Assembly (NCBI RefSeq): GCF_000235745.1
Contig: NZ_AGSX01000018.1
Span: forward strand, 1 to 33,733
DNA from: Stutzerimonas stutzeri SDM-LAC
Lineage (GTDB): Bacteria > Pseudomonadota > Gammaproteobacteria > Pseudomonadales > Pseudomonadaceae
Direction: 5' to 3'
DNA: 33,733 nt
Under the pieces are notes generated by a model that was given only the letters and a program-made list of their open reading frames with translations, did not search any database and was not told where the DNA came from. Positions 1-9,431 of this stretch are shown in pieces (the stretch's first letter is position 1; each line of letters opens with the position of its first letter). A program made the position numbers and the translations under genes.

Positions 1-1
1 T

Positions 2-883
2 GCAGCGCGCAAGCTGGCCGAAGAAAACGGCATCGACCCGAACAGCGTGAAGGGCACCGGCAAAGACGGGCGCGTCACCAAAGAAGATCTGGTCGCCGCT
101 ATCGAGGCCAAGAAGTCCGCCCCGGCCGCAAGCAAGCCTGCTGCCAGCACTGCTGCTCCAGTCACTACTACTGGTGGTGATCGGACCGAGAAGCGCGTGC
201 CGATGACCCGCCTGCGTGCCAAGGTCGCTGAGCGCTTGGTCGAGGCACAGTCGAACATGGCGATGCTGACGACCTTCAACGAAGTCGACATGACTGAAGT
301 CATGGCACTGCGTTCGAAGTACAAGGATCTTTTCGAGAAGACCCACAATGGCGTACGCCTGGGCTTCATGTCCTTCTTCGTCAAGGCGTCCGTCGAGGCG
401 CTGAAGCGCTTCCCGGCGGTCAACGCCTCGATTGATGGTACCGACATCGTCTATCACGGCTATCAGGACATCGGCGTCGCCGTTTCCAGTGACCGTGGTC
501 TGGTCGTACCGGTCCTGCGCAATGCCGAGCTGATGAATCTGGCTGAAGTTGAAAGCGGCATTGCGACCTTTGGCAAGAAGGCCCGTGACGGCAAGTTGTC
601 GATCGACGAAATGACCGGAGGTACCTTCACCATCACTAACGGCGGTACGTTTGGTTCGATGATGTCGACCCCGATCGTCAACCCGCCGCAAGCCGCCATC
701 CTGGGCATGCACAACATTCTGCAACGCCCCATGGCCATTAATGGTCAAGTGGTCATTCGTCCGATGATGTACTTGGCGCTGTCCTATGACCATCGCCTGA
801 TCGACGGCAAGGAAGCGGTTAGCTTCCTGGTGACCATCAAGAACCTGCTGGAAGATCCGGCCCGTCTGCTGCTGGATATCTAA
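2..883 (+). CDS. sucB: Dihydrolipoyllysine-residue succinyltransferase (2-oxoglutarate dehydrogenase E2), 5' partial
   Basis: This is the E2 core of the 2-oxoglutarate dehydrogenase complex, which transfers the succinyl group from lipoamide to CoA in the cytoplasm. The frame is open from the left edge, so the N-terminal lipoyl domain lies outside the window. What remains begins in the peripheral-subunit (E3)-binding domain ([20 protein letters not shown], then DGRVTKEDL), passes through a flexible Ala/Pro/Ser/Thr linker, and ends in the full acyltransferase domain. The catalytic His-Asp motif [11 protein letters not shown] lies near the C-terminus. An internal ATG at 47 is not the true start because the E3-binding motif extends upstream of it. 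The E3 gene follows after 94 bases. The identity is firm: lpdG-sucC-sucD downstream excludes pyruvate dehydrogenase E2. Confidence 0.96.
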   Translation, partial: AARKLAEENGIDPNSVKGTGKDGRVTKEDLVAAIEAKKSAPAASKPAASTAAPVTTTGGDRTEKRVPMTRLRAKVAERLVEAQSNMAMLTTFNEVDMTEVMALRSKYKDLFEKTHNGVRLGFMSFFVKASVEALKRFPAVNASIDGTDIVYHGYQDIGVAVSSDRGLVVPVLRNAELMNLAEVESGIATFGKKARDGKLSIDEMTGGTFTITNGGTFGSMMSTPIVNPPQAAILGMHNILQRPMAINGQVVIRPMMYLALSYDHRLIDGKEAVSFLVTIKNLLEDPARLLLDI

Positions 884-892
884 AAGACAGTT

Positions 893-941
893 ACAAGTAG
901 CAAGTGGCTGCAGTACGAAAGGCTGCCCACTTGCGGCTTGT
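893..941 (+). other. Long imperfect stem-loop between sucB and lpdG
   Basis: Three nested pairs of complementary arms are visible: ACAAG (893-897) with CTTGT (937-941), CAAGTGG (901-907) with CCACTTG (927-933), and GCAG (910-913) with CTGC (923-926). Small bulges separate them. No T-run follows, so it is unlikely to be a simple terminator. It could stabilise or process the operon mRNA, or be a copy of a Pseudomonas intergenic repeat. The function is inferred only. Confidence 0.55.
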
Positions 942-962
942 GGCGTGTCGCTTGCCGCTTAG

Positions 963-2414
<1,452 letters not shown>

Positions 2415-2430
2415 AAGCGCAGCAGCAAAT

Positions 2431-2490
2431 GGCGGTATGCACCGGACTCAGCATCTGGTGCAGCCGCCGAATACCTTCGCGCAAGGTATT
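2431..2490 (+). other. Tandem stem-loops in the lpdG-sucC gap
   Basis: The first hairpin is compound: GGCGG (2431-2435) pairs with CCGCC (2464-2468), and TGCACC (2438-2443) pairs with GGTGCA (2457-2462). A second perfect hairpin follows directly: AATACCTT (2470-2477) and AAGGTATT (2483-2490) with a CGCGC loop. Neither is followed by a T-run, so neither looks like a standard terminator. They lie in the 174-base spacer that separates the dehydrogenase genes from the succinyl-CoA synthetase genes. RNA processing, mRNA protection or differential expression are plausible roles, all inferred. Confidence 0.65.
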
Positions 2491-2588
2491 ACAGGTCCTT
2501 GAAAGGTATCAGCGATAGTTTTCAGCGACTTGCGGCGACGCCACCAATGAGTGACGTCTGATGCACATCAAACCGAACGGTAGCTAAG

Positions 2589-3755
2589 ATGAATCTTCAC
2601 GAATATCAGGGTAAGCAACTGTTTGCCGAGTACGGATTGCCAGTTTCCAAAGGCTATGCGGTTGATAGCCCGAAGGAAGCGGCGGAAGCCTGTGACCACA
2701 TCGGTGGTACTGAGTGGGTTGTTAAAGCCCAAGTGCACGCCGGTGGCCGCGGCAAGGCGGGTGGCGTAAAGCTGGTTCGTAGCAAGGACGAAGCCCGTGC
2801 ATTTGCCGAACAGTGGCTGGATAAGCGCCTAGTAACTTATCAGACTGACGCCAATGGTCAGCCAGTTAGCCGGATTCTCGTTGAAGCGTGCACTGATATC
2901 GAGAAAGAGCTGTACCTGGGCGCCGTGGTTGATCGCGCTACCCGTCGTGTGGTCTTCATGGCCTCCACCGAAGGCGGCGTCGACATTGAAAAGGTCGCCC
3001 ACGATACACCGGAAAAAATCCTCAAGGCGACCATCGATCCACTGGTTGGCGCTCAGCCATTCCAGGGACGTGAGCTGGCATTCAAACTCGGTCTCAAGGG
3101 CGATCAGGTCAAGCAGTTCGTCCATATCTTCGTCGGCCTTGCCAAGCTCTTCGTTGACTACGATCTGGCCTTGCTGGAAGTCAACCCGCTGGTCATCAAG
3201 AAGGACGGCAACCTGCATTGCCTCGATGCCAAGCTGAACATCGACAGCAACGCCATTTACCGTCAGCCCAAGCTGCGCGGTATGCAGGATCCGTCGCAGG
3301 ACGATCCTCGCGAAGCGCACGCTGCCAAGTGGGAGCTCAACTACGTCGCTCTAGACGGCAATATCGGCTGCATGGTCAACGGTGCCGGGCTGGCGATGGG
3401 CACCATGGACATCGTCAACCTGCACGGTGGCAAGCCTGCGAACTTCCTTGACGTCGGCGGTGGTGCGACCGAAGAGCGTGTGACCGAAGCGTTCAAGATC
3501 ATCCTCTCCGACGACAACGTCGCGGCGGTACTGGTCAACATCTTCGGCGGTATCGTTCGCTGCGACATGATTGCCGAAGGCATCATCGGTGCGGTGAAGG
3601 AGGTCGGCGTCAAAGTGCCAGTAGTTGTGCGTCTGGAAGGCAACAACGCCGAGCTCGGCGCCAAAATGCTGGGTGAAAGTGGTCTGAACATCATCGGTGC
3701 GACCAGCCTGACCGATGCGGCCATTCAAGTCGTCAAAGCCGCGGAGGGCAAGTAA
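2589..3755 (+). CDS. sucC: Succinyl-CoA synthetase (ADP-forming) subunit beta
   Basis: This is the beta subunit of succinate-CoA ligase, the substrate-level phosphorylation step of the TCA cycle. Its ATP-grasp domain binds the nucleotide, and the C-terminal CoA-ligase domain pairs with SucD. The 388 residues match the usual length exactly. The start [19 protein letters not shown] is the classic SucC N-terminus. [17 protein letters not shown] lies in the ATP-grasp fold, LLEVNPLV carries the metal ligands, and [16 protein letters not shown] belongs to the subunit-interface region. The Shine-Dalgarno sequence is weak. The TAA stop overlaps the sucD ATG by one base (TAATG), which implies translational coupling and 1:1 subunit synthesis. 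Confidence 0.98.
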   Translation: MNLHEYQGKQLFAEYGLPVSKGYAVDSPKEAAEACDHIGGTEWVVKAQVHAGGRGKAGGVKLVRSKDEARAFAEQWLDKRLVTYQTDANGQPVSRILVEACTDIEKELYLGAVVDRATRRVVFMASTEGGVDIEKVAHDTPEKILKATIDPLVGAQPFQGRELAFKLGLKGDQVKQFVHIFVGLAKLFVDYDLALLEVNPLVIKKDGNLHCLDAKLNIDSNAIYRQPKLRGMQDPSQDDPREAHAAKWELNYVALDGNIGCMVNGAGLAMGTMDIVNLHGGKPANFLDVGGGATEERVTEAFKIILSDDNVAAVLVNIFGGIVRCDMIAEGIIGAVKEVGVKVPVVVRLEGNNAELGAKMLGESGLNIIGATSLTDAAIQVVKAAEGK

Positions 3756-4642
3756 TGAGCGTCCTGATCAATAAAGACACCAAGGTCATCTGCCAGGGCT
3801 TCACCGGCTCGCAGGGCACCTTCCACTCTGAGCAAGCAATCGAGTACGGCACCAAGATGGTCGGCGGCGTAACGCCCGGCAAGGGCGGCACTACGCACCT
3901 CGGTCTGCCAGTTTTCAATACTGTTAAAGAAGCGGTCGAAGCGACGGGCGCTGATGCGTCGGTTATCTACGTTCCGGCACCCTTCTGCAAAGATTCCATC
4001 CTTGAAGCCGTGTTCGGCGGGATCAAGCTGATTGTCTGCATCACCGAAGGCATTCCGACCCTCGACATGCTGGAAGTGAAGATCAAGTGTGACGAAATGG
4101 GTGTTCGCCTGATCGGGCCGAACTGCCCGGGCGTAATTACCCCCGGCGAGTGCAAGATCGGTATCCAGCCGGGTCACATCCACCTGCCTGGCAAGGTCGG
4201 TATCGTGTCCCGTTCCGGCACCCTGACCTACGAAGCAGTCAAGCAGACCACTGATGCCGGTTTCGGTCAGTCGACCTGCGTAGGTATCGGTGGCGACCCG
4301 ATTCCAGGTTCGACCTTCATCGATATCCTCAAACTGTTCCAGGAAGACCCGCAGACCGAAGCGATCGTCATGATTGGCGAGATCGGTGGTTCGGCCGAGG
4401 AAGAGGCTGCGGCGTACATCAAGGCAAACGTCACCAAGCCAGTGGTTTCCTATATCGCAGGCGTAACTGCTCCGGCTGGCAAGCGCATGGGCCATGCGGG
4501 CGCGATCATCTCCGGTGGTAAGGGAACGGCGGACGAGAAGTTCGCTGCGCTGCAGGATGCTGGCGTGAAGACCGTTCGCTCGCTTGCCGATATCGGCAAA
4601 GCCCTGGCGGAGATCACCGGCTGGGAAGTCAAGCAGGCCTGA
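3755..4642 (+). CDS. sucD: Succinyl-CoA synthetase (ADP-forming) subunit alpha
   Basis: This is the alpha subunit of succinyl-CoA synthetase. It binds CoA through an N-terminal Rossmann-like domain and carries the phosphorylated histidine. The protein has 295 residues. It shows [20 protein letters not shown] at the N-terminus, the conserved [10 protein letters not shown], and [20 protein letters not shown] with the active-site His247. The start overlaps the end of sucC by one base. It is the last gene of the suc cluster: a clear intrinsic terminator begins 20 bases after its stop. Confidence 0.98.
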   Translation: MSVLINKDTKVICQGFTGSQGTFHSEQAIEYGTKMVGGVTPGKGGTTHLGLPVFNTVKEAVEATGADASVIYVPAPFCKDSILEAVFGGIKLIVCITEGIPTLDMLEVKIKCDEMGVRLIGPNCPGVITPGECKIGIQPGHIHLPGKVGIVSRSGTLTYEAVKQTTDAGFGQSTCVGIGGDPIPGSTFIDILKLFQEDPQTEAIVMIGEIGGSAEEEAAAYIKANVTKPVVSYIAGVTAPAGKRMGHAGAIISGGKGTADEKFAALQDAGVKTVRSLADIGKALAEITGWEVKQA

Positions 4643-4662
4643 TCTTCACCCGGTGATGCCCG

Positions 4663-4697
4663 ATGCCAGTCAGCCTGTCTGACTGGCATTTTTGTTT
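4663..4697 (+). terminator. Intrinsic terminator of the suc operon
   Basis: ATGCCAGTCAG (4663-4673) and CTGACTGGCAT (4679-4689) form a perfect 11-base-pair stem with a CCTGT loop. A T-rich tail, TTTTTGTTT, overlaps and follows the right arm. It lies directly after sucD. Confidence 0.92.
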
Positions 4698-4919
4698 CGG
4701 CAGGGCAACAAACGGCTTCGTAACATCGTCGTATCGAACCCGGCCAACCTGCGTCCGGCTTCTGCGCCGTCTCTCTGGCAGAGCCTTGGTTCCTCGCCCT
4801 TCATGGGCCATTTCGGTTAAGGTGCGTGCTTTTTTCAGACGACTCGGTATGGGTCGTAGCTGGAAGCAAGCGCTTGATTCGTTCTGCGCGCCGGAATCTT
4901 CTGTAGTGGTGATAGTTCA

Positions 4920-6230
4920 ATGACTCGACTGAAAGGCCTCGATTTGCTGGCTCTTGGCTTCATGACGTTCGCGCTGTTTCTCGGCGCCGGCAACATCATT
5001 TTTCCTCCCAGCGCTGGGCTGGCTGCAGGGCAGTCACTCTGGTCTGCCGCGTTGGGTTTTTTGCTGACAGGCGTCGGTTTGCCCCTGCTGACCGTGGTTG
5101 CGCTGGCACGGGTCGGTGGCGGCATGGATCGCTTGACGGCCCCACTGGGGCGTGGTGCCGGCACGCTGCTGGCGGTTGCGGTGTACCTGGCCATTGGTCC
5201 GCTGTTCGCGACGCCCCGGACGGCGGTGGTTTCGTTTGAAATGGGGATTGCGCCCTTTAGCGGCAACACAGCCATACCCCTTTTCGCTTATACGGTGCTG
5301 TTCTTTTCAGCGACGTTGTTCCTGGCAGTGAATCCAGGTCAGTTGGTTAACCGGGTCGGCAAGTTCATCACGCCGGTGCTATTGGCTGCACTATTGGTGC
5401 TGGGCGGCGCTGCGGTGCTCGCGCCGGCTGGCGACGTCGGGGTTACCGCTGAGAGCTACCGCAACAGCCCCTTGCTGAAAGGGTTTCTGGAAGGCTATCT
5501 GACAATGGATACGCTCGGCGCGCTGGTATTCGGCATCGTGATCGCGACGGCGATCCGTGATCGCGGCGTATCCGATCCGGCGCTGGTGACCCGCTATTCG
5601 GTGGTTGCTGGCGCCATCGCCGCGCTTGGCCTGTCGCTGGTTTACCTGGCGTTGTTCTACTTGGGTGCGACCAGTCAGGGCATTGCTGCGGAGGCGCAGA
5701 ACGGCGTACAGATTCTCACGACCTATGTACAACATACGTTCGGTACTCCCGGCAGTCTGTTGCTTGCGGTCGTGATTACGCTGGCCTGTCTGACTACCGC
5801 CGTCGGACTGACAACCGCCTGTGGCGAGTTTTTCAGTAGCCTGATGCCGGTTAGCTATCGCACCGTTGTAGTGGTGTTCACGTTGTTCAGCCTGTTGGTA
5901 GCCAACCAGGGCCTGACACAGCTGATCAGTGTGTCAGTGCCAGTACTGGTCGGGCTCTATCCTCTGGCGATCATGCTGGTGGCACTGAGCTTGCTGGATG
6001 GCTGCTGGGTTTCGCCCCGCCGAATTTTTGTCCCAGTGATGGCTGTGACATTGGTTTTCGGTGTCGTGGATGGGTTGGCAGCGGCAGGCTTCAACGATCT
6101 GGTTCCAGTTCTGTTCACCCAATTACCGTTGGCTGCGCAGAGCATGGGCTGGCTGGTTCCAGTGCTGGCGACTCTGGCGATTGCGTTCGTGATGGATCGG
6201 CTGCTCGGCCAGCGCCGACTCGCCTCATGA
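4920..6230 (+). CDS. brnQ: Branched-chain amino acid carrier, LIV-II type
   Basis: This is an inner-membrane, cation-coupled symporter for leucine, isoleucine and valine of the BrnQ/BraB (LIVCS) family. The 436 residues match the family length and carry about twelve hydrophobic segments along the whole protein. The N-terminal signature is LALGFMTFALFLGAGNIIFPP, followed by LLTGVGLPLLTVVALARVGG. The conserved GALVFGIVIATAIRDRGV lies near the middle and LTTAVGLTTACGEFF in the C-terminal half. In P. aeruginosa a BraB carrier follows sucD in the same position, so braB is an equally suitable name. The 277 bases upstream separate it from sucD and contain the suc terminator, so it is probably transcribed on its own. 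Its Shine-Dalgarno sequence is weak. Confidence 0.95.
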   Translation: MTRLKGLDLLALGFMTFALFLGAGNIIFPPSAGLAAGQSLWSAALGFLLTGVGLPLLTVVALARVGGGMDRLTAPLGRGAGTLLAVAVYLAIGPLFATPRTAVVSFEMGIAPFSGNTAIPLFAYTVLFFSATLFLAVNPGQLVNRVGKFITPVLLAALLVLGGAAVLAPAGDVGVTAESYRNSPLLKGFLEGYLTMDTLGALVFGIVIATAIRDRGVSDPALVTRYSVVAGAIAALGLSLVYLALFYLGATSQGIAAEAQNGVQILTTYVQHTFGTPGSLLLAVVITLACLTTAVGLTTACGEFFSSLMPVSYRTVVVVFTLFSLLVANQGLTQLISVSVPVLVGLYPLAIMLVALSLLDGCWVSPRRIFVPVMAVTLVFGVVDGLAAAGFNDLVPVLFTQLPLAAQSMGWLVPVLATLAIAFVMDRLLGQRRLAS

Positions 6231-6266
6231 CGCCAGTCCGCAAGTAAGATTGGCTGTCTAGACGCC

Positions 6267-6293
6267 TTGGCCAGCGGTTCCGCTGGCTATAAT
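6267..6293 (+). promoter_or_regulatory. Putative promoter with a palindrome in its spacer
   Basis: A perfect -10 box TATAAT lies at 6288-6293. A -35-like TTGGCC is at 6267-6272, with a short 15-base spacer. The spacer is almost filled by the inverted repeat GCCAGCGG (6270-6277) TT CCGCTGGC (6280-6287), which would suit a repressor site. The start codon at 6321 is 27 bases after the -10. The hairpin has no T-run and so is not a good terminator for brnQ. Confidence 0.5.
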
Positions 6294-6320
6294 CAGGCGC
6301 ACGTGTCCAGAGGAATTATC

Positions 6321-7046
6321 ATGCTGATTCCCAATCATTTGCTGCCTCATCTGATAGCTGTCGCGTGGTTCGTGCTGTGCTGGGCCGGCTACACCCGCTA
6401 CGCAAGCTGGCGAGGCAGGGACACGGTGTGCCTTGCTAGCGTCCTGCATCTGTATCGGCAGGACTGGATGCGGCGCATGCTGCTGCGCGACAACCGTATT
6501 GCCGATGCCAATGTGATTGGCAATCTGGAGCGCAATGCGGGATTTTTCGCATCCAGTACTCTGATCATCCTGGCGGGTGTGCTGACCGCGCTGGGTGCGT
6601 CGGAACGTGCTGTTTCGCTGTTGGCAGATCTGCCATTTGTACAGCCGGTCAGCCGCGGGCTTTCCGAAATCAAGCTGTTGGCGTTGGCAGTTGTGTTCGT
6701 TTACGCATTTTTCACTTTTAGCTGGTGCATGCGGCAGTACAACTTCGCGGCAGTGCTGGTGGCCTCGGCGCCCATGGCAGGTGAGCGCAACGTAAGTGAT
6801 CTCGAGCGCAAGTCCTTCGCCGAGCGAGCTGCCCGTGTGATCTCGATGGCCGCAAACCAGTTCAACTTCGGCCTGAGGGCTTATTACTTCGGAATGGCTA
6901 CCTTGTCCTGGTTCATCCATCCCTGGTTTTTCATGGTGGTGACGGCCGGTGTGGTGCTGGTTCTGTACCGGCGAGAGTTTCATTCCGATGTACTTAAAGT
7001 GATGGTTTTCACGCCAACCTTGCCGGTCGAACAGCCTAAGGAGTAG
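6321..7046 (+). CDS. DUF599 family membrane protein
   Basis: This is an inner-membrane protein of unknown function, 241 residues long. It has about four hydrophobic segments: LLPHLIAVAWFVLCWAGY near the N-terminus, FFASSTLIILAGVLTALGA, LLALAVVFVYAFFTFSW, and TLSWFIHPWFFMVVTAGVVL near the C-terminus. The central stretch with RDNRIADANVIGNLERNAGFFASS and the later RAARVISMAANQFNFGLRAYYF is typical of DUF599. I chose ATG 6321 because it follows AGAGGAATTATC. The longer frame from 6267 would begin inside the probable promoter. It lies upstream of two thioesterase genes, but no functional link is evident. Confidence 0.85.
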   Translation: MLIPNHLLPHLIAVAWFVLCWAGYTRYASWRGRDTVCLASVLHLYRQDWMRRMLLRDNRIADANVIGNLERNAGFFASSTLIILAGVLTALGASERAVSLLADLPFVQPVSRGLSEIKLLALAVVFVYAFFTFSWCMRQYNFAAVLVASAPMAGERNVSDLERKSFAERAARVISMAANQFNFGLRAYYFGMATLSWFIHPWFFMVVTAGVVLVLYRREFHSDVLKVMVFTPTLPVEQPKE

Positions 7047-7102
7047 GGCTCGCGCCGGGAGAGCCGGTAAACTGTGTGGCTTAATCCTTTCTGAGAGTCC
7101 GC

Positions 7103-7561
7103 ATGAGCGATAGTCCGATACTGGAGCGTACCCAGCGCTTCCTTTCCCTGTTACGCCACTGTCAGGTCCTCGGCATGCGTGTCGAGCAAGCTAACGCCAA
7201 GGGACTCACGCTGCGCCTTCCGTATAGCGAAAAGATTGTCAGCAATCCTGAGACCGGACGCATTCACGGCGGAGCGATCACGACATTGATGGATACCACT
7301 TGCGGCATCTCGACGGCATGTGCACTGCCGGAGCTCGAGATCTGCCCGACGCTTGATTTGCGCATCGACTACATGCATCCCGCCGAGCCGAATCACGATG
7401 TGTTTGGCTTTGCCGAATGCTATCGCGTAACACCGACGGTGATTTTTACCCGTGGAGTCGCGTATCAGCGCGATATCAATGAGCCAATCGCCCACGTGGT
7501 CGGCGCGTTTATGCGCATGGGCAAGAACAGCTTCGTAGCAGCACCGGGGACGACGAAATGA
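7103..7561 (+). CDS. PaaI-type hotdog-fold thioesterase
   Basis: This is a single-hotdog acyl-CoA thioesterase of the PaaI / 4HBT superfamily, 152 residues long and predicted to be cytoplasmic. The signature is GRIHGGAITTLMDTTCGIST. HGG lies in the hotdog helix-cap, and the Asp in LMDTTCG corresponds to the usual catalytic or substrate-positioning acid. The strands that follow (TLDLRIDYMHPAEP, VFGFAECYRVTPTVIFTRGVAYQ) fit the fold. Its last four bases (ATGA) overlap the start of a second, related gene, so the two are translationally coupled. The acyl substrate is unknown. The ATG lies after CTGAGAG. Confidence 0.9.
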   Translation: MSDSPILERTQRFLSLLRHCQVLGMRVEQANAKGLTLRLPYSEKIVSNPETGRIHGGAITTLMDTTCGISTACALPELEICPTLDLRIDYMHPAEPNHDVFGFAECYRVTPTVIFTRGVAYQRDINEPIAHVVGAFMRMGKNSFVAAPGTTK

Positions 7562-8004
7562 GTACTCTGGACCTCGACGCGTTGGTCAGCGAGGCTCACG
7601 CCAACAACGATTACGATGCGCTCTTGAATATGGTTCCGTACGCCCGGCTCATCGGTATCGAGTGCCTGCGACTGGGCGATGAGATGGTTTTTCGGCTTCC
7701 GAAGAATCAGGACAACATCGGAAATCCTACGCTTCCGGCGATCCACGGCGGCGTGATTGCCGGCTTCATGGAACATGCCGCGATGCTCCACCTGCTGATG
7801 TTCATGGGGGCGCCACATTTGCCCAAAATCATCGACTTCTCGATAGATTATCTTCGAGCGGGTCACTATCGTGACACCTTTGCCGCGTGCCAGGTCTGGC
7901 GCCAGGGGCGTCGTGTGGCCAATGTCGCCGTGACAGCCTGGCAAACCAACCAGGCTGAGCCGATCGCGACTGCGCGTTGCCACTTCAAGGTCAACGAGCC
8001 TTGA
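7558..8004 (+). CDS. Second PaaI-type hotdog-fold thioesterase
   Basis: This 148-residue hotdog-fold protein overlaps the preceding paralogue by four bases. The diagnostic segment is PAIHGGVIAGFMEHAAMLHL. HGG is kept, but the acidic residue is Glu rather than the Asp seen in the neighbour. The fold continues with PKIIDFSIDYLRAGHYRDTFAACQVWRQGRRVANVAVTAWQ. The two proteins could form a heteromer, or one could have lost activity; this is inference from the overlap and the substitution. The start ATGAGT is fixed by the overlap. The substrate is not known. Confidence 0.88.
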   Translation: MSTLDLDALVSEAHANNDYDALLNMVPYARLIGIECLRLGDEMVFRLPKNQDNIGNPTLPAIHGGVIAGFMEHAAMLHLLMFMGAPHLPKIIDFSIDYLRAGHYRDTFAACQVWRQGRRVANVAVTAWQTNQAEPIATARCHFKVNEP

Positions 8005-8042
8005 TAGGCCTGCCGGCGCCACTGTTGTCTCGAAGGTGTTGA

Positions 8043-9293
8043 ATGGATGCGTTGCTGATACTGGCTGGGCTGCTGCTGATCGTAGCGGGCCTGGTCTGGT
8101 TGATCGTTCTGGCGTTCGGTACGGGCTTGTTGTGGGGCGTCGGTAGCCTGCTACCCCCGGTGACTCTGCTGTATATCGTGCGTTATTGGAGTATCGCCCG
8201 GAAGGCGGTAGGGCTGTCCGGTTTGGGCTTTATCCCTCTCGTCGTTGGATTTACCTTGCTTGCCAACCACGAGCCGGAGCGTATCGCGGCCATTACCAGT
8301 CTCGAATGGCTCGAGACGGATGAACAGACGCAGAGCCACCAGCTGAGTTTTCTTCTGCACGGCCGGCTCGATGGCCGCTCGTTCAATCCGCAGTTCGGCA
8401 GTTACATTGATGGCGTGCTCACGTTGCGCGAAGGTGACCAGTTGTTCGCCCTGCAGGAAGTGAGCATTCGCCTCGGTACAAAACCTTCTGGTGCCGTGCA
8501 GGTCGATGTGCTTCCGGGCGATGTCGATCCCGTCCCGGAGATCGAAATCAACTGGATGCGTCCAGAGCAAGAGCTTCCTGAGGCGCGCCGAATCCAGAGC
8601 GGCTACACCTTGCATCTGGACCTGCAGCCGGTGTCGCCGAACAAGCTGGCCGGTGACTTCCATCTGGTCTTGCCGGCCCATTTCCAGACGAGCCTCAGTG
8701 GCCACGTTGAACTGTTCACTGACGAGTTGCGCTATCGGGCAGGCCAGGTCGATCTGACTCATGACTCGGCCGACACACTCGCCTATGTGGTCAGCGATCA
8801 TTTGCAGCGGCGGTTCGAGACGCGCGCGGTGACCATCGAAACCCTGGCTCCTGTCAGCTTTCCGGCGTCGAGCCTGGTGCTCTCGGTGCGAGCCGAGATC
8901 GAGCGGCGCGAGCGTCTGTTCGAGCTGAATGTCAGCAAGGGTGAGCAGGGCTGGGCGGTAGAGGATGATAGTTATCCGCCGCTGAGTCCTGCAGTCGAAA
9001 CACCGCTCAAGGTTGCTGCCGCTCAATCAGACTCACTCCCGGAAAGCTCCGCCGCGTCCCGGGTCGATCGTCGTCAGCGGTTTTCCCTGGCGCGGTTGCT
9101 GCGTAATCCGGCACGTTATGAACACCTGCACATACGCGCGCAGACCAAGCGAGGCGGAGTCGCGGAAGGGCGCTTCAAGGGGCTCGACCGAGATGGCAAC
9201 CTGACGATCCGCCAACGGCTGAAGGGCGCGGGAGAGGCCGTCTTCAATCTCAGTCCGGACGATATCGCTTTGCTCGAGCTACTCGAGCCTTAG
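8043..9293 (+). CDS. Membrane-anchored protein of unknown function with possible Sm-like C-terminal domain
   Basis: I do not recognise the family. The 416-residue protein begins with about three hydrophobic segments (residues 3-24, 28-46 and 59-74). A soluble, strand-rich region follows from about 80 to 310. It contains a conserved-looking segment GRLDGRSFNPQFGSYIDGVL and a later amphipathic stretch with LSGHVELFTDELRYRAGQVDL. A low-complexity Ser/Asp linker lies near 320-340. The last 60 residues have alternating short strands, including GVAEGRFKGLDRDGNLTIRQ and a final AVFNLSPDDIALLELLEP. This pattern resembles small beta-barrels of the Sm/SH3 type. It lies 38 bases after the thioesterase pair and may be co-transcribed with it. 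Some databases call similar proteins transporters, but nothing seen here supports that. Confidence 0.8.
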   Translation: MDALLILAGLLLIVAGLVWLIVLAFGTGLLWGVGSLLPPVTLLYIVRYWSIARKAVGLSGLGFIPLVVGFTLLANHEPERIAAITSLEWLETDEQTQSHQLSFLLHGRLDGRSFNPQFGSYIDGVLTLREGDQLFALQEVSIRLGTKPSGAVQVDVLPGDVDPVPEIEINWMRPEQELPEARRIQSGYTLHLDLQPVSPNKLAGDFHLVLPAHFQTSLSGHVELFTDELRYRAGQVDLTHDSADTLAYVVSDHLQRRFETRAVTIETLAPVSFPASSLVLSVRAEIERRERLFELNVSKGEQGWAVEDDSYPPLSPAVETPLKVAAAQSDSLPESSAASRVDRRQRFSLARLLRNPARYEHLHIRAQTKRGGVAEGRFKGLDRDGNLTIRQRLKGAGEAVFNLSPDDIALLELLEP

Positions 9294-9346
9294 TCACTGC
9301 TCGAACGCGTCTGCACGAACATCGCAGTCCCCTTGCATGGGCTGCA

Positions 9347-9374
9347 CTTGAATTCCCGGGTCAAGCCCCCATCT
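9347..9374 (+). promoter_or_regulatory. Heat-shock (sigma-32) promoter of htpG
   Basis: CTTGAA at 9347-9352 and CCCCAT at 9367-9372 are separated by 14 bases. This matches the known RpoH consensus of a CTTGAA -35 and a CCCCAT -10 with a 13-17 base spacer. It lies about 60 bases upstream of the htpG start codon, where a heat-shock promoter is expected. Confidence 0.8.
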
Positions 9375-9431
9375 GGTTGTCATCGCCGCAGTCGCGGTCC
9401 GTGCCATTGACGATGTGGAGTTTGCAAGACG

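Noticed and set aside
6270-6287. Terminator for brnQ
   Set aside because: The hairpin has no T-run and is followed at once by a TATAAT, so it fits a promoter palindrome better.
8043-9293. Annotation as an MFS transporter
   Set aside because: Only about three hydrophobic segments are present at the N-terminus; the rest is soluble.
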